Assembly (NCBI GenBank): GCA_035306605.1
Contig: DATGNR010000049.1
Reading direction: 5' to 3' (one strand)
Source of the DNA: Xanthomarina sp035306605
Lineage (GTDB): Bacteria; Bacteroidota; Bacteroidia; Flavobacteriales; Flavobacteriaceae
DNA length: 33,493 bases
Shown: in pieces, positions 16,450-23,950 of the stretch
Numbering within the stretch: the stretch's first letter is position 1
Layout: every line of letters starts with the position of its first letter
Made by a program: the position numbers and the translations under genes
Notes under the pieces: model-generated
Databases searched by the model: none
Seen by the model: the letters and a program-made list of their open reading frames with translations, nothing else
Told to the model about the DNA's origin: nothing

Positions 16450-17460
16450 ATGTCTAGAAAAAATCAAACTTTAGGAGAGTTTATTATTGAAAACCAATCA
16501 TCTTTTAAATATACTTCTGGAGAACTATCCAGACTTATTAACTCCATTCGTCTAGCGGCAAAAGTAGTTAATCACGAAGTAAATAAGGCAGGTTTAGTCG
16601 ATATTATTGGAGCAGTTGGCGACACAAATATTCAAGGTGAAGACCAACAAAAACTAGATGTTTATGCCAATGAAAAGTTTATCCAAACATTAAAAAACAG
16701 AAACATCGTTTGCGGTATTGCAAGTGAAGAAGAAGATACTTTTATCTCAATTAACAGTCAAGATAACAACAACCAAAACAAATATGTAGTTCTTATCGAT
16801 CCTTTAGATGGTTCGTCTAATATAGATGTGAACGTATCTGTAGGCACTATTTTCTCGGTGTATAGACGTGTTTCTCCTGTTGGTGGCCCGGTTACTATAG
16901 AAGATTTTCTTCAAAAAGGAAGCAAGCAAGTAGCTGCAGGATACATCGTTTATGGCACCTCAACCATGTTAGTTTATACCACTGGAGATGGTGTTAACGG
17001 ATTCACATTAAACCCAGCTATAGGGACCTTTTATTTATCGCATCCAAACATGACTTTTCCAGAAAATGGTCGCATATATTCGGTAAACGAAGGTAATTAC
17101 ATTCATTTCCCTCAAGGTATAAAGGATTATATTAAGTATTGCCAAATGGAAGAAGGAGACAGACCTTACACGAGTAGATATATAGGTTCTTTGGTTTCAG
17201 ATTTCCATAGAAACATGATAAAAGGAGGTATTTATCTTTATCCAAAAAGCTCAAAAACTCAAAATGGGAAACTACGTTTACTTTACGAATGTAATCCAAT
17301 GGCTTTTTTAGCTGAAGAAGCCAACGGAAAAGCAAGTGATGGTTTTACAAGAATTCTAGATATTGAACCAACTGAATTGCATCAACGTGTGCCATTTATT
17401 TGTGGTAGTAAAAATATGGTAGAGAAAGCTGAAGAATTTATGCGCAACGCTAATAATTAA
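16450..17460 (+). CDS. fbp: Class 1 fructose-1,6-bisphosphatase
   Basis: This gluconeogenic phosphatase converts fructose-1,6-bisphosphate to fructose-6-phosphate and needs Mg2+ (or Mn2+/Zn2+). It has the metal-binding block IDPLDGSSNID (Asp117 and Asp120), the preceding acidic cluster GIASEEEDT (about residues 91-99), GDTNIQGEDQQKLDV near 57-71, and the sugar-phosphate-binding region RYIGSLVSDFHRNMIKGGIY (about 243-262). GGIYLYP and CNPMAFLAEEANGKAS follow. All are typical of the class 1 enzyme. The length of 336 residues is usual. It has its own promoter and a strong downstream terminator, and is divergent from the GNAT-lysC operon. Confidence 0.98.
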   Translation: MSRKNQTLGEFIIENQSSFKYTSGELSRLINSIRLAAKVVNHEVNKAGLVDIIGAVGDTNIQGEDQQKLDVYANEKFIQTLKNRNIVCGIASEEEDTFISINSQDNNNQNKYVVLIDPLDGSSNIDVNVSVGTIFSVYRRVSPVGGPVTIEDFLQKGSKQVAAGYIVYGTSTMLVYTTGDGVNGFTLNPAIGTFYLSHPNMTFPENGRIYSVNEGNYIHFPQGIKDYIKYCQMEEGDRPYTSRYIGSLVSDFHRNMIKGGIYLYPKSSKTQNGKLRLLYECNPMAFLAEEANGKASDGFTRILDIEPTELHQRVPFICGSKNMVEKAEEFMRNANN

Positions 17461-17486
17461 GCATATTTCAAAACCTAATTAACAAA

Positions 17487-17520
17487 AAACGAGCTGTATA
17501 TAAATACAGCTCGTTTTTTT
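17487..17520 (+). terminator. Intrinsic terminator of fbp
   Basis: AAACGAGCTGTA (17487-17498) pairs with TACAGCTCGTTT (17505-17516) and ends in a run of seven Ts. It sits between fbp and the convergent TerB-like gene. The A-run before the left arm would also give a U-run in the opposite direction, so it may serve both. Confidence 0.92.
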
Positions 17521-17543
17521 ATGCTTTATAAATATCCTATTTA

Positions 17544-17975
17544 TTAGGTATTCATGTTTCTCATTTCTTCTAAAAAGGTATCCATATCTACACCATTGCT
17601 AACTAGTACTAAAGCTTTATCAACAATATACTTAACGTTATCTGGTGAAAAACCTAAACCTACAGCAATCTTTTTAAGTACCAAAACCTCACTATCACCT
17701 TTTATATGGTCTACATAAACCATACGTGCCAAATCATACAAACGCTCCAAACGTCTTTCGTATGAAGATGGCGGATTTATTGGATGTGATTGGTAATCTT
17801 TTAAAATAGCACGATACTCTTCTTCATCAATGTCCAAGTTACGAGCTAAACGATCCAAGAATGCTTTTTCTTGTTCTGTAATAATCCCGTCGTCCATAGC
17901 CACTCTAACTATGGCTGCAAAATGATCGGAGTTGCGCTGTTTAAATCCGCTATCAAATAAATCTGAAAATGACAT
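17544..17975 (-). CDS. TerB-like (tellurite resistance B family) protein
   Basis: This 143-residue cytosolic, helical protein has the acidic start of the TerB fold: HFAAIVRVAMDDGIITEQEKAFLDRLARNLDIDEEEY (about residues 18-54) carries the conserved DDGIITEQE type of metal-binding loop. A second helical half contains RRLERLYDLARMVYVDHIKGDSEVLVLKKIAVGLGFS. TerB proteins are associated with membranes and metal binding. Solitary homologues like this are not known to give tellurite resistance, and no ter cluster partners are nearby. A TATATTTG -7 element lies upstream on its strand. Confidence 0.88.
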   Translation of the reverse strand: MSFSDLFDSGFKQRNSDHFAAIVRVAMDDGIITEQEKAFLDRLARNLDIDEEEYRAILKDYQSHPINPPSSYERRLERLYDLARMVYVDHIKGDSEVLVLKKIAVGLGFSPDNVKYIVDKALVLVSNGVDMDTFLEEMRNMNT

Positions 17976-18005
17976 ATATATTGTTTTATCCCTTTGGTTT
18001 GGCTA

Positions 18006-18013
18006 CAAATATA
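18006..18013 (-). promoter_or_regulatory. -7 element of the TerB-like gene
   Basis: On the minus strand this reads TATATTTG, an exact TAnnTTTG match, 30 bases before the ATG. Confidence 0.6.
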
Positions 18014-18107
18014 GTTAAAGTATGAACGTAATAAAACTAAAAATTTTCTTTTTTAAATGCTCACATTTAATAGTTAAACACAAGATAAATACACAACTAA
18101 CAAAAAA

Positions 18108-18138
18108 TTGCATATCAGAAACTTAAGGTTTATATTTG
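18108..18138 (+). promoter_or_regulatory. Promoter of the tyrS leader
   Basis: TTG (18108-18110), 20 bases of spacer, then TATATTTG (18131-18138) followed by C. This is a full match to the Bacteroidota sigma-A promoter pattern. The expected start point is near 18142-18146, only a few bases before the leader-peptide ATG at 18148. Confidence 0.7.
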
Positions 18139-18147
18139 CAGTTGGAA

Positions 18148-18246
18148 ATGAAACTATTAAATAACATATTACGCCTACCATTTTTCAGCACTTATTATTA
18201 TCAAATAGTAGTTGCTCGGTATGGCTATATGTATATTTTACATTAA
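18148..18246 (+). CDS. Tyrosine-rich leader peptide of tyrS (32 residues)
   Basis: An ATG-TAA ORF encodes a 32-residue peptide with six tyrosines, all TAT: three in a row at codons 16-18 (18193-18201) and three more at codons 25, 27 and 29 (18220, 18226, 18232). It lies directly downstream of a strong promoter and upstream of a terminator and the tyrosyl-tRNA synthetase gene. This is what a leader peptide of a ribosome-mediated attenuator should look like: the codons of the cognate amino acid are clustered so that ribosomes pause when charged tRNA-Tyr is scarce. The peptide itself probably has no function. The predicted transcript start leaves almost no 5' UTR, so it may be translated from a near-leaderless end. 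Confidence 0.75.
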   Translation: MKLLNNILRLPFFSTYYYQIVVARYGYMYILH

Positions 18247-18287
18247 ATTTTAAAGAGAAATCTGATAAGAAAATATTTATAACCTAA

Positions 18288-18316
18288 AGCCCGAGCAATT
18301 TGCTCGGGCTTTTTTT
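18288..18316 (+). terminator. Intrinsic terminator in the tyrS leader
   Basis: AGCCCGAGCA (18288-18297) pairs perfectly with TGCTCGGGCT (18301-18310). A run of seven Ts (18310-18316) follows. The T-run ends 12 bases before the tyrS ATG, so every tyrS transcript starting at the upstream promoter must read through it. Confidence 0.93.
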
Positions 18317-18328
18317 ATTTAAAAAAAC

Positions 18329-19537
18329 ATGGAAATAATTAACAAGTTAAAAGAAAATGTAGAAATAATTCTTCCAGAAAACGGATTGGAAGAAAAGTTA
18401 GAACAAGCAAGAAAAGAGAACCGAAAACTAATTATTAAATTAGGTTTTGACCCAACCGCTCCAGATTTACATTTAGGGCATGCCGTTGTATTAAAGAAAC
18501 TCAGGCAGTTTCAAGAATTAGGACATCAAATTGTAATTTTAGTTGGAAATTTTACCGCTAGAATAGGAGATCCAACCGGGAAAAACAAAAGTAGAAAACC
18601 TTTGTCTTCAGAAGATGTTCAGCATAATGCAGAAACATACCTAAAGCAATTATCAAAAATTATAGACATTGATAAAGTAAAAATAGTGTTCAATTCTGAA
18701 TGGTTGGACAAACTATCATTTACAGAGGTTATTCAGATTTTATCGAAAGTTACGGTAGCTCAATTAATGCACAGAAACGATTTTAATAAGCGCTTTACAG
18801 AAAACACCCCAATTGCCATGCACGAATTAGTTTACCCCATTCTCCAAGGATTTGATTCTGTAGAAATTAAAGCAGATATTGAAATGGGAGGAACGGACCA
18901 ACTTTTTAATTGCACGATGGGAAGACAACTACAAGAAACCTTTGAAATGAGTCCACAAGTAGTGATGTGTATGCCTTTATTAAAAGGACTTGATGGAAAA
19001 GAAAAAATGAGTAAATCTCTAAATAACATTATTGGCCTAACAGATGAGCCAAATAATATGTTTGGAAAAACCATGTCTATTCCTGATAGCTTGATTGAAG
19101 AGTTCTTGGATTTGGCCACTGATTTTTCAATCATAGAAAAAGATGCTTTCAAGGTGAAATTGACCAACGGTGAAAACCCAATGAATATTAAAAAACTAAT
19201 TGCCAAAAACATCATTACACAATATCATAATGATATTGAAGCTCAAAAAGCAGAAGAGTTCTTCACCAATCAATTTCAAAGTAAAAAATTTGAAGAAAAA
19301 AGCTTTGAGCCTATTTTGATTAATAATATTCCAAACGAAAACAAAGTTGTTAATTTAGTAGACCTATGTGTTCAACTTAAAAAAGGAGAATCAAAATCAG
19401 CTATTAGAAGACTTATTGAAAGCGGCGCAGTTAGAATTAACAATGAAAAAACACAAGAGCTTTTTGCAAAAATAAAACTACAAGAAGGCCTTAAAATACA
19501 AATTGGGAAAAGAGACTTTTTCGAATTAAAAGCATAG
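18329..19537 (+). CDS. tyrS: Tyrosine--tRNA ligase (TyrZ-like subtype)
   Basis: This class I synthetase attaches tyrosine to tRNA-Tyr. The class motifs are HLGH (residues 48-51) within GFDPTAPDLHLGHAVV, and KMSKS (226-230). The tyrosine pocket region includes MHELVYPILQGFDSVEIKAD and GGTDQLFNCTMGRQ. A C-terminal S4 RNA-binding domain covers about 337-402. The pattern DPTAPDLHLGH with LRQFQELGHQIVILVG resembles the TyrZ-like branch (as in Bacillus TyrZ and Haemophilus TyrS) rather than the E. coli-type TyrS that many flavobacteria carry, so a second TyrRS elsewhere in this genome is possible. Its start codon is just past an attenuator-like terminator and Tyr-rich leader, suggesting induction by uncharged tRNA-Tyr. 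Confidence 0.96.
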   Translation: MEIINKLKENVEIILPENGLEEKLEQARKENRKLIIKLGFDPTAPDLHLGHAVVLKKLRQFQELGHQIVILVGNFTARIGDPTGKNKSRKPLSSEDVQHNAETYLKQLSKIIDIDKVKIVFNSEWLDKLSFTEVIQILSKVTVAQLMHRNDFNKRFTENTPIAMHELVYPILQGFDSVEIKADIEMGGTDQLFNCTMGRQLQETFEMSPQVVMCMPLLKGLDGKEKMSKSLNNIIGLTDEPNNMFGKTMSIPDSLIEEFLDLATDFSIIEKDAFKVKLTNGENPMNIKKLIAKNIITQYHNDIEAQKAEEFFTNQFQSKKFEEKSFEPILINNIPNENKVVNLVDLCVQLKKGESKSAIRRLIESGAVRINNEKTQELFAKIKLQEGLKIQIGKRDFFELKA

Positions 19538-19623
19538 ACTGAATCCGTAGGAAACCTAAGGCAACCGTGTTTTTTAACACTAGAAAATCGTTCGTTTTCA
19601 TCTTTAAAACAGAAATAACATCT

Positions 19624-19656
19624 AGCCATTAATCATTTTAATGGCTTCGTGTTTTT
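19624..19656 (+). terminator. Possible weak terminator after tyrS
   Basis: AGCCATTAA (19624-19632) pairs with TTAATGGCT (19638-19646). A short five-T run starts five bases further on, so the T-run is not adjacent to the stem. It is the only hairpin in the 196-base gap between tyrS and mfd. Confidence 0.5.
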
Positions 19657-19709
19657 CTTAAATAAGTAATAAAATCTAAATAGTTATTCAACTAAAAAAA
19701 ATGAAACAT

Positions 19710-19717
19710 TATCTTTA
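19710..19717 (+). promoter_or_regulatory. -7 element upstream of mfd
   Basis: TATCTTTA lies 16 bases before the TTG start of mfd, placing the transcript start only about 10 bases upstream of the start codon. This argues against any earlier translation start. Confidence 0.45.
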
Positions 19718-19733
19718 CCAAAAATAAATTGTC

Positions 19734-22700
19734 TTGGGTAAAAAACACCTCTCGCAAATATATGCACAGGCTTTGCAAACGCAAAATCTGCATACTGCTA
19801 TTGCCAAAAATCAGAATAAAGTACATTTAAATGGCCTTATTGGCTCTTCACTTTCATTTGTATTAATTGAAACCTTTAAGCAAACAGACAAACCTTTTTT
19901 ACTTGTTTTTAACGACAAGGAAGAAGCGGCTTTTTATCTGAACGACTTAGAGAGTTTGCTTAACGATAAGGACGTGCTTTTTTATCCTGGAAGCTACAGA
20001 AGACCTTATCAAATTGAAGAAACCGATAACGCCAATGTGTTATTAAGAGCTGAAGTTTTAAATAGAATTAATTCTAGAAAAAAACCAGCAATTATTGTTA
20101 CCTATCCAGATGCCTTATTCGAAAAGGTAGTTACTAGAAAAGAATTGGAGCGCAACACGCTTAAAATTTCTTTAAACGATAATTTATCCATCGACTTTGT
20201 AAATGAGGTCTTGTTTGAATACAAATTTAAACGTGTGGATTTCGTTACCGAACCAGGTGAATTTTCGGTGCGTGGTGGTATTGTGGATGTTTTTTCATTT
20301 AGCAATGACGAACCATACCGTATCGAGTTTTTTGGAGACGAAGTAGATAGTATTCGAACGTTTGATGTGGAAACCCAGCTATCTACCGAACAAATCAAAA
20401 AAATAAACATCATTCCCAACGTTGCCAATAAACTTATTGAAGAAAGCAGACAGAGTTTTTTAGATTATATGGCTTCAAAAACAGTGGTTTTTACTAAGAA
20501 TAGCGATTTGTTATTTTCAAGAATCGACGACTTTTATGAAAAAGCCGTAGAAGCTTTTAAAAGCCTAACTTCAGAATTAAAACATGCTGAGCCAGAGGAA
20601 TTATTCTGTCATTCAACCTTATTAAAAAGGCAGCTTTTGGAGTTTACTTTGGTTGAGTTTGGCAGTCAATCATTATTTAGTAACCAAGGAAACGCCATTG
20701 AATTCCATACAACACCGCAACCTTCATTTAATAAACAATTCAATTTATTAATTGAAAACCTGAATACCAATCACGAGAAAGGATTTACCAATTATATTGC
20801 CTGTGTAAGCGAACAACAAGCAAAAAGGTTTCACGATATTTTTGAAGATGCCGAAGAGGAGGTTCATTATAAAACCATAGTATTACCACTTTATCAAGGA
20901 TTTGTTGATAATGATAATAAAATATGCTGTTACACCGATCATCAAATCTTTGAACGGTACCATAAGTTTCATTTAAAAAATGGTTATGCCAAAAAACAAG
21001 CCATTACCTTAAAAGAACTTACAAGTCTTGAAATTGGCGATTATGTTACCCATATAGACCATGGTATTGGAAGATTTGGAGGCTTACAAAAAATTGATGT
21101 TGAAGGCAAAAAACAAGAAGCCATAAAACTAGTTTATGGCGAACGAGACATCTTATATTTAAGCATCCACTCACTTCATAAAATCACCAAATTTAACGGG
21201 AAAGACGGAAAACCTCCTAAGGTGTATAAATTAGGAAGTGCTGCCTGGAAAAATTTAAAACAAAAAACCAAAACCCGAGTTAAGGAAATTGCCTTTAACT
21301 TGATTCAAGTTTATGCCAAGCGTAAACTAGAAAAAGGATATCAGTATCATCCGGATAGTTCCATGCAATTGGAGTTGGAATCTTCATTTATTTATGAAGA
21401 TACACCAGACCAAATGACCGCAACAGCCGATATTAAAGCAGACATGGAAAGCGAAAGACCTATGGACCGTTTGGTTTGTGGTGATGTTGGTTTTGGTAAA
21501 ACTGAAGTCGCCATTCGTGCTGCCTTTAAAGCTGTAGATAATGGAAAACAAGTAGCGGTTTTAGTACCAACAACCATTTTAGCTTACCAACATTCTAGAA
21601 CTTTTAAGGAACGTTTAAAAGATTTCCCTGTAACCATAGAATATTTAAATCGTTTTAGAACGGCTAAAGAGAAGAAAGAAACCTTAGAAGGATTAGAAAG
21701 CGGACATGTTGATATTGTTATTGGAACCCATCAGTTAGTAAACAAGAATGTCAAATTTAAAGACTTAGGCTTATTAATTGTAGATGAGGAGCAAAAGTTT
21801 GGAGTTGCCGTAAAAGAAAAACTCAGAACCCTTAAGGAACACGTTGATGTGTTAACCTTAACAGCAACGCCCATACCAAGAACGCTTCAGTTCAGTTTAA
21901 TGGCAGCAAGAGACTTATCGGTTATCACTACTCCTCCACCCAATCGTTATCCTATAGAAAGCCATGTTATTAGGTTTAGCGAAGAAGCCATTAGAGATGC
22001 CGTGACCTACGAAATTCAACGAGGTGGACAAATTTTCTTTATTCATAATCGCATTGAAAACATTAAGGAAGTAGCCGGTATGATTCAGCGATTGGTTCCA
22101 GACGCCAAAATTGGAATTGGCCATGGACAAATGGATGGAAAAAAACTAGAGCAACTTATGTTAGCCTTTATTAATGGTGAATTTGACGTTTTAATAAGCA
22201 CAACCATTGTAGAAAGCGGATTAGATGTTCCAAATGCCAACACCATTTTTATAAACAATGCCAATAATTTTGGTTTAAGTGATTTACACCAAATGCGTGG
22301 TCGTGTTGGACGAAGTAACAAAAAAGCATTTTGTTATTTTATTACTCCGGAATATTCAGCTATGACCGATGATGCTAGAAAGCGTATCACTGCGTTAGAA
22401 CAATTTTCTGAACTGGGTAGTGGATTTAATATTGCTATGAAAGATCTAGAAATTCGTGGCGCTGGGGATTTATTAGGAGGTGAACAAAGTGGATTTATAA
22501 ACGATATTGGGTTTGACACCTATCAGAAAATATTAAATGAAGCCATTGAAGAACTTAAAGAAAATGAGTTTAAAGATTTGTATGAAGACGATGGCAAAGA
22601 AAAAGAATATGTAAAAGATGTGACTATAGATTCTGATTTAGAAATGCTTTTCCCTGACGATTATGTCAATAATATTTCTGAACGATTAAATCTATACACC

Positions 22701-23075
22701 CAACTCAACAACATTAAAACCGAAGAAGAACTGCAAAAATTTGAATCGGAAATCGTGGATCGTTTTGGAGAGTTACCGACTCAAGTTGTAGACTTATTTA
22801 ATAGTGTTCGAATTAAATGGATTGCTACTAAAATGGGACTTGAAAAAGTAGTCATGAAACAAGGCAAACTTATTGGGTACTTTATAACCGATCAGAAAAG
22901 TGGTTATTACCAAAGTAGTGGATTTACCAAGGTTTTACAATATGTGCAATCGCATCCTTCGGCTTGTAAAATGAAAGAAAAAGAAACTAGAAACGGTTTA
23001 CGTTTACTACTAACATTCGAGCGTATTAAAACTGTAAAACAAGCTTTAGCTGTTTTAAAACCTATAGTGGATTAA
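19734..23075 (+). CDS. mfd: Transcription-repair coupling factor
   Basis: This 1113-residue ATP-dependent translocase removes RNA polymerase stalled at DNA lesions and recruits UvrA for nucleotide excision repair. Order of parts: a UvrB-like N-terminal module (about residues 1-330, with FVTEPGEFSVRGGIVDVF near 180-197); an RNA polymerase-interacting (CarD-like) domain beginning GDYVTHIDHGIGRFGGLQKI (about 436-455); a helicase core with Walker A GDVGFGKTE (Lys589), DEEQ (684-687) and TATPIPRTL; and a second RecA lobe with RGRVGRSNKKAFCYF and GAGDLLGGEQSGF. A C-terminal TRCF domain covers the last ~130 residues. The start is a TTG at 19734. No in-frame ATG sits nearby, and a -7 element lies just upstream. 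Usual length for the family. Confidence 0.98.
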   Translation: MGKKHLSQIYAQALQTQNLHTAIAKNQNKVHLNGLIGSSLSFVLIETFKQTDKPFLLVFNDKEEAAFYLNDLESLLNDKDVLFYPGSYRRPYQIEETDNANVLLRAEVLNRINSRKKPAIIVTYPDALFEKVVTRKELERNTLKISLNDNLSIDFVNEVLFEYKFKRVDFVTEPGEFSVRGGIVDVFSFSNDEPYRIEFFGDEVDSIRTFDVETQLSTEQIKKINIIPNVANKLIEESRQSFLDYMASKTVVFTKNSDLLFSRIDDFYEKAVEAFKSLTSELKHAEPEELFCHSTLLKRQLLEFTLVEFGSQSLFSNQGNAIEFHTTPQPSFNKQFNLLIENLNTNHEKGFTNYIACVSEQQAKRFHDIFEDAEEEVHYKTIVLPLYQGFVDNDNKICCYTDHQIFERYHKFHLKNGYAKKQAITLKELTSLEIGDYVTHIDHGIGRFGGLQKIDVEGKKQEAIKLVYGERDILYLSIHSLHKITKFNGKDGKPPKVYKLGSAAWKNLKQKTKTRVKEIAFNLIQVYAKRKLEKGYQYHPDSSMQLELESSFIYEDTPDQMTATADIKADMESERPMDRLVCGDVGFGKTEVAIRAAFKAVDNGKQVAVLVPTTILAYQHSRTFKERLKDFPVTIEYLNRFRTAKEKKETLEGLESGHVDIVIGTHQLVNKNVKFKDLGLLIVDEEQKFGVAVKEKLRTLKEHVDVLTLTATPIPRTLQFSLMAARDLSVITTPPPNRYPIESHVIRFSEEAIRDAVTYEIQRGGQIFFIHNRIENIKEVAGMIQRLVPDAKIGIGHGQMDGKKLEQLMLAFINGEFDVLISTTIVESGLDVPNANTIFINNANNFGLSDLHQMRGRVGRSNKKAFCYFITPEYSAMTDDARKRITALEQFSELGSGFNIAMKDLEIRGAGDLLGGEQSGFINDIGFDTYQKILNEAIEELKENEFKDLYEDDGKEKEYVKDVTIDSDLEMLFPDDYVNNISERLNLYTQLNNIKTEEELQKFESEIVDRFGELPTQVVDLFNSVRIKWIATKMGLEKVVMKQGKLIGYFITDQKSGYYQSSGFTKVLQYVQSHPSACKMKEKETRNGLRLLLTFERIKTVKQALAVLKPIVD

Positions 23076-23085
23076 GATGGAGTTT

Positions 23086-23120
23086 CCTGCTTTTCTGTTT
23101 CCATAAGCAAGAAAGGCAGG
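23086..23120. repeat. Inverted repeat between convergent mfd and YraN genes
   Basis: CCTGCTTTTCT (23086-23096) pairs with AGAAAGGCAGG (23110-23120), 11 bp with one G-U, around a 13-base loop. There is no T-run on either side. It lies in the 46-base gap between the stop codons of two convergent genes and may act as a 3'-end stabilizing or weak bidirectional structure. Confidence 0.5.
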
Positions 23121-23121
23121 A

Positions 23122-23487
23122 TTAAAAATGATAAAACGCATCTTCATAATGCGTAAGTTCTTCGGTGGACTTGTTTTTTATAATTGCTATAATATCGAAA
23201 CGCGTTTCTAAAGATAAATCGTTTTCATTTAAATATGCATCCATAGCTTTTACCAGAAGCTTCACTTTGCTTTTGCTTACAAAACTTTGCGGATCGCCAA
23301 ACACATCTGAATTTCGGGTTTTCACCTCAATGCAAACAACACAATCTCCTGCCTTGGTTTTAGCGATAATATCCACCTCAGCACGATCGTAAAAATAATT
23401 ACGTTCCAAAATCTCATAGCCGTTTTTCAAGAGATATTCAGCTGCAAATTGCTCTCCCCATTCACCTAGTTCGTTGTGATACGCCAT
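23122..23487 (-). CDS. YraN family (UPF0102) endonuclease-like protein
   Basis: This protein of 121 residues starts MAYHNELGEWGEQFAAEYLLKNGY and shows the UPF0102 pattern. The restriction-endonuclease-like core is visible: ERNYFYDRAEVDIIAKT gives the catalytic Asp (EVDII), and VVCIEVKTRNS provides the ExK motif. The last part (SKSKVKLLVKAMDAYL and RFDIIAII) is conserved in the family. The activity and substrate are not settled, though a DNA-processing role is presumed. The start is chosen at 23487 because family members start just before the HNELG stretch. The longer ATG at 23547 would lie almost at the predicted transcript start. Confidence 0.9.
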   Translation of the reverse strand: MAYHNELGEWGEQFAAEYLLKNGYEILERNYFYDRAEVDIIAKTKAGDCVVCIEVKTRNSDVFGDPQSFVSKSKVKLLVKAMDAYLNENDLSLETRFDIIAIIKNKSTEELTHYEDAFYHF

Positions 23488-23548
23488 ATAAGTTTCTGTA
23501 AAATGGGAATATCTTCCCAACAATTCTATAATCCCCTCATTTACCAAC

Positions 23549-23556
23549 TAAATATA
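23549..23556 (-). promoter_or_regulatory. -7 element upstream of the YraN gene
   Basis: Minus-strand TATATTTA lies 61 bases before the chosen ATG at 23487. It is only two bases from the alternative ATG at 23547, which makes that start unlikely. Confidence 0.35.
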
Positions 23557-23621
23557 ATCAACCCAACCTCATTTAGCAATAGACAAATGGATATTTCAAA
23601 AACAAATTGTACAATAAGTGG

Positions 23622-23629
23622 TACTTTTG
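23622..23629 (+). promoter_or_regulatory. -7 element of the zinc-ribbon gene
   Basis: TACTTTTG matches TAnnTTTG and is 24 bases before the ATG at 23654. It excludes the longer reading frame starting at 23618, which would begin upstream of the transcript start. Confidence 0.6.
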
Positions 23630-23653
23630 CCTATTAATAAATGTACGTGTAAC

Positions 23654-23950
23654 ATGGCAACCATTAAATGTCCCAATTGTGGTGTTTATAATACAGACAA
23701 AGATTATTGCGAAGAATGTCAAACCGTCTTATCTTATAAAATAAGACGCGAACTGGCTTATAAGGAGCAAGAAAAAGAGCGGCTAAAAGAACTTGCAAAC
23801 CAAGAGAAAAATCCATCTTTTTTTGAAAAATACAGTAATCACCGTTTTTTTATAATTCGTTTTTTAACTAAAATCATTCGTTCTATTTGGCTTGGTTTTA
23901 TGGCTATTGGAATGTTTATTGCTTGGTTAATTTCAGCTATAGTTGCATGA
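23654..23950 (+). CDS. Small zinc-ribbon membrane protein
   Basis: This 98-residue protein opens with MATIKCPNCGVYNTDKDYCEEC, a two-CxxC zinc-ribbon (Cys pairs at about 6/9 and 19/22). It continues with a charged helix (RRELAYKEQEKERLKELANQEK) and ends with a hydrophobic segment (IWLGFMAIGMFIAWLISAIVA, about residues 78-98) that would anchor the C-terminus in the membrane. I do not recognise a named family. Its stop codon overlaps the start of the next gene (ATGA), so the two are translated together and may form a membrane complex. The start is set by the -7 element and the CPNCG motif. Confidence 0.8.
   Translation: MATIKCPNCGVYNTDKDYCEECQTVLSYKIRRELAYKEQEKERLKELANQEKNPSFFEKYSNHRFFIIRFLTKIIRSIWLGFMAIGMFIAWLISAIVA

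Larger units (their letters stand above)
18142..18316 (+). promoter_or_regulatory. Candidate transcription attenuator controlling tyrS
   Basis: The RNA can form two mutually exclusive structures. In the terminator, 18288-18298 pairs with 18300-18310. In the alternative, TTGCTCGG at 18212-18219 (inside the leader ORF, 11 bases after the Tyr triplet) pairs perfectly with CCGAGCAA at 18291-18298, the 5' arm of the terminator. A ribosome paused at the three TAT codons would reach to about 18212 and leave the segment free, allowing antitermination. No T-box element is visible (no GGTGGNACCGCG-like sequence). The wiring is inferred from sequence. The second Tyr cluster lies just beyond the pairing segment, and a ribosome paused there would cover it, which complicates the simple model. 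Confidence 0.7.

Noticed and set aside
18142..18328. T-box riboswitch upstream of tyrS
   Set aside because: No GGTGGNACCGCG-like T-box sequence or stem-I specifier region is visible, and the RNA is short. The Tyr-rich ORF with an alternative pairing fits ribosome-mediated attenuation better.
18832..19215. 127-codon open frame on the strand opposite tyrS
   Set aside because: It is the shadow of tyrS codons in another frame, rich in Ser and Phe, with no promoter or homology pattern.
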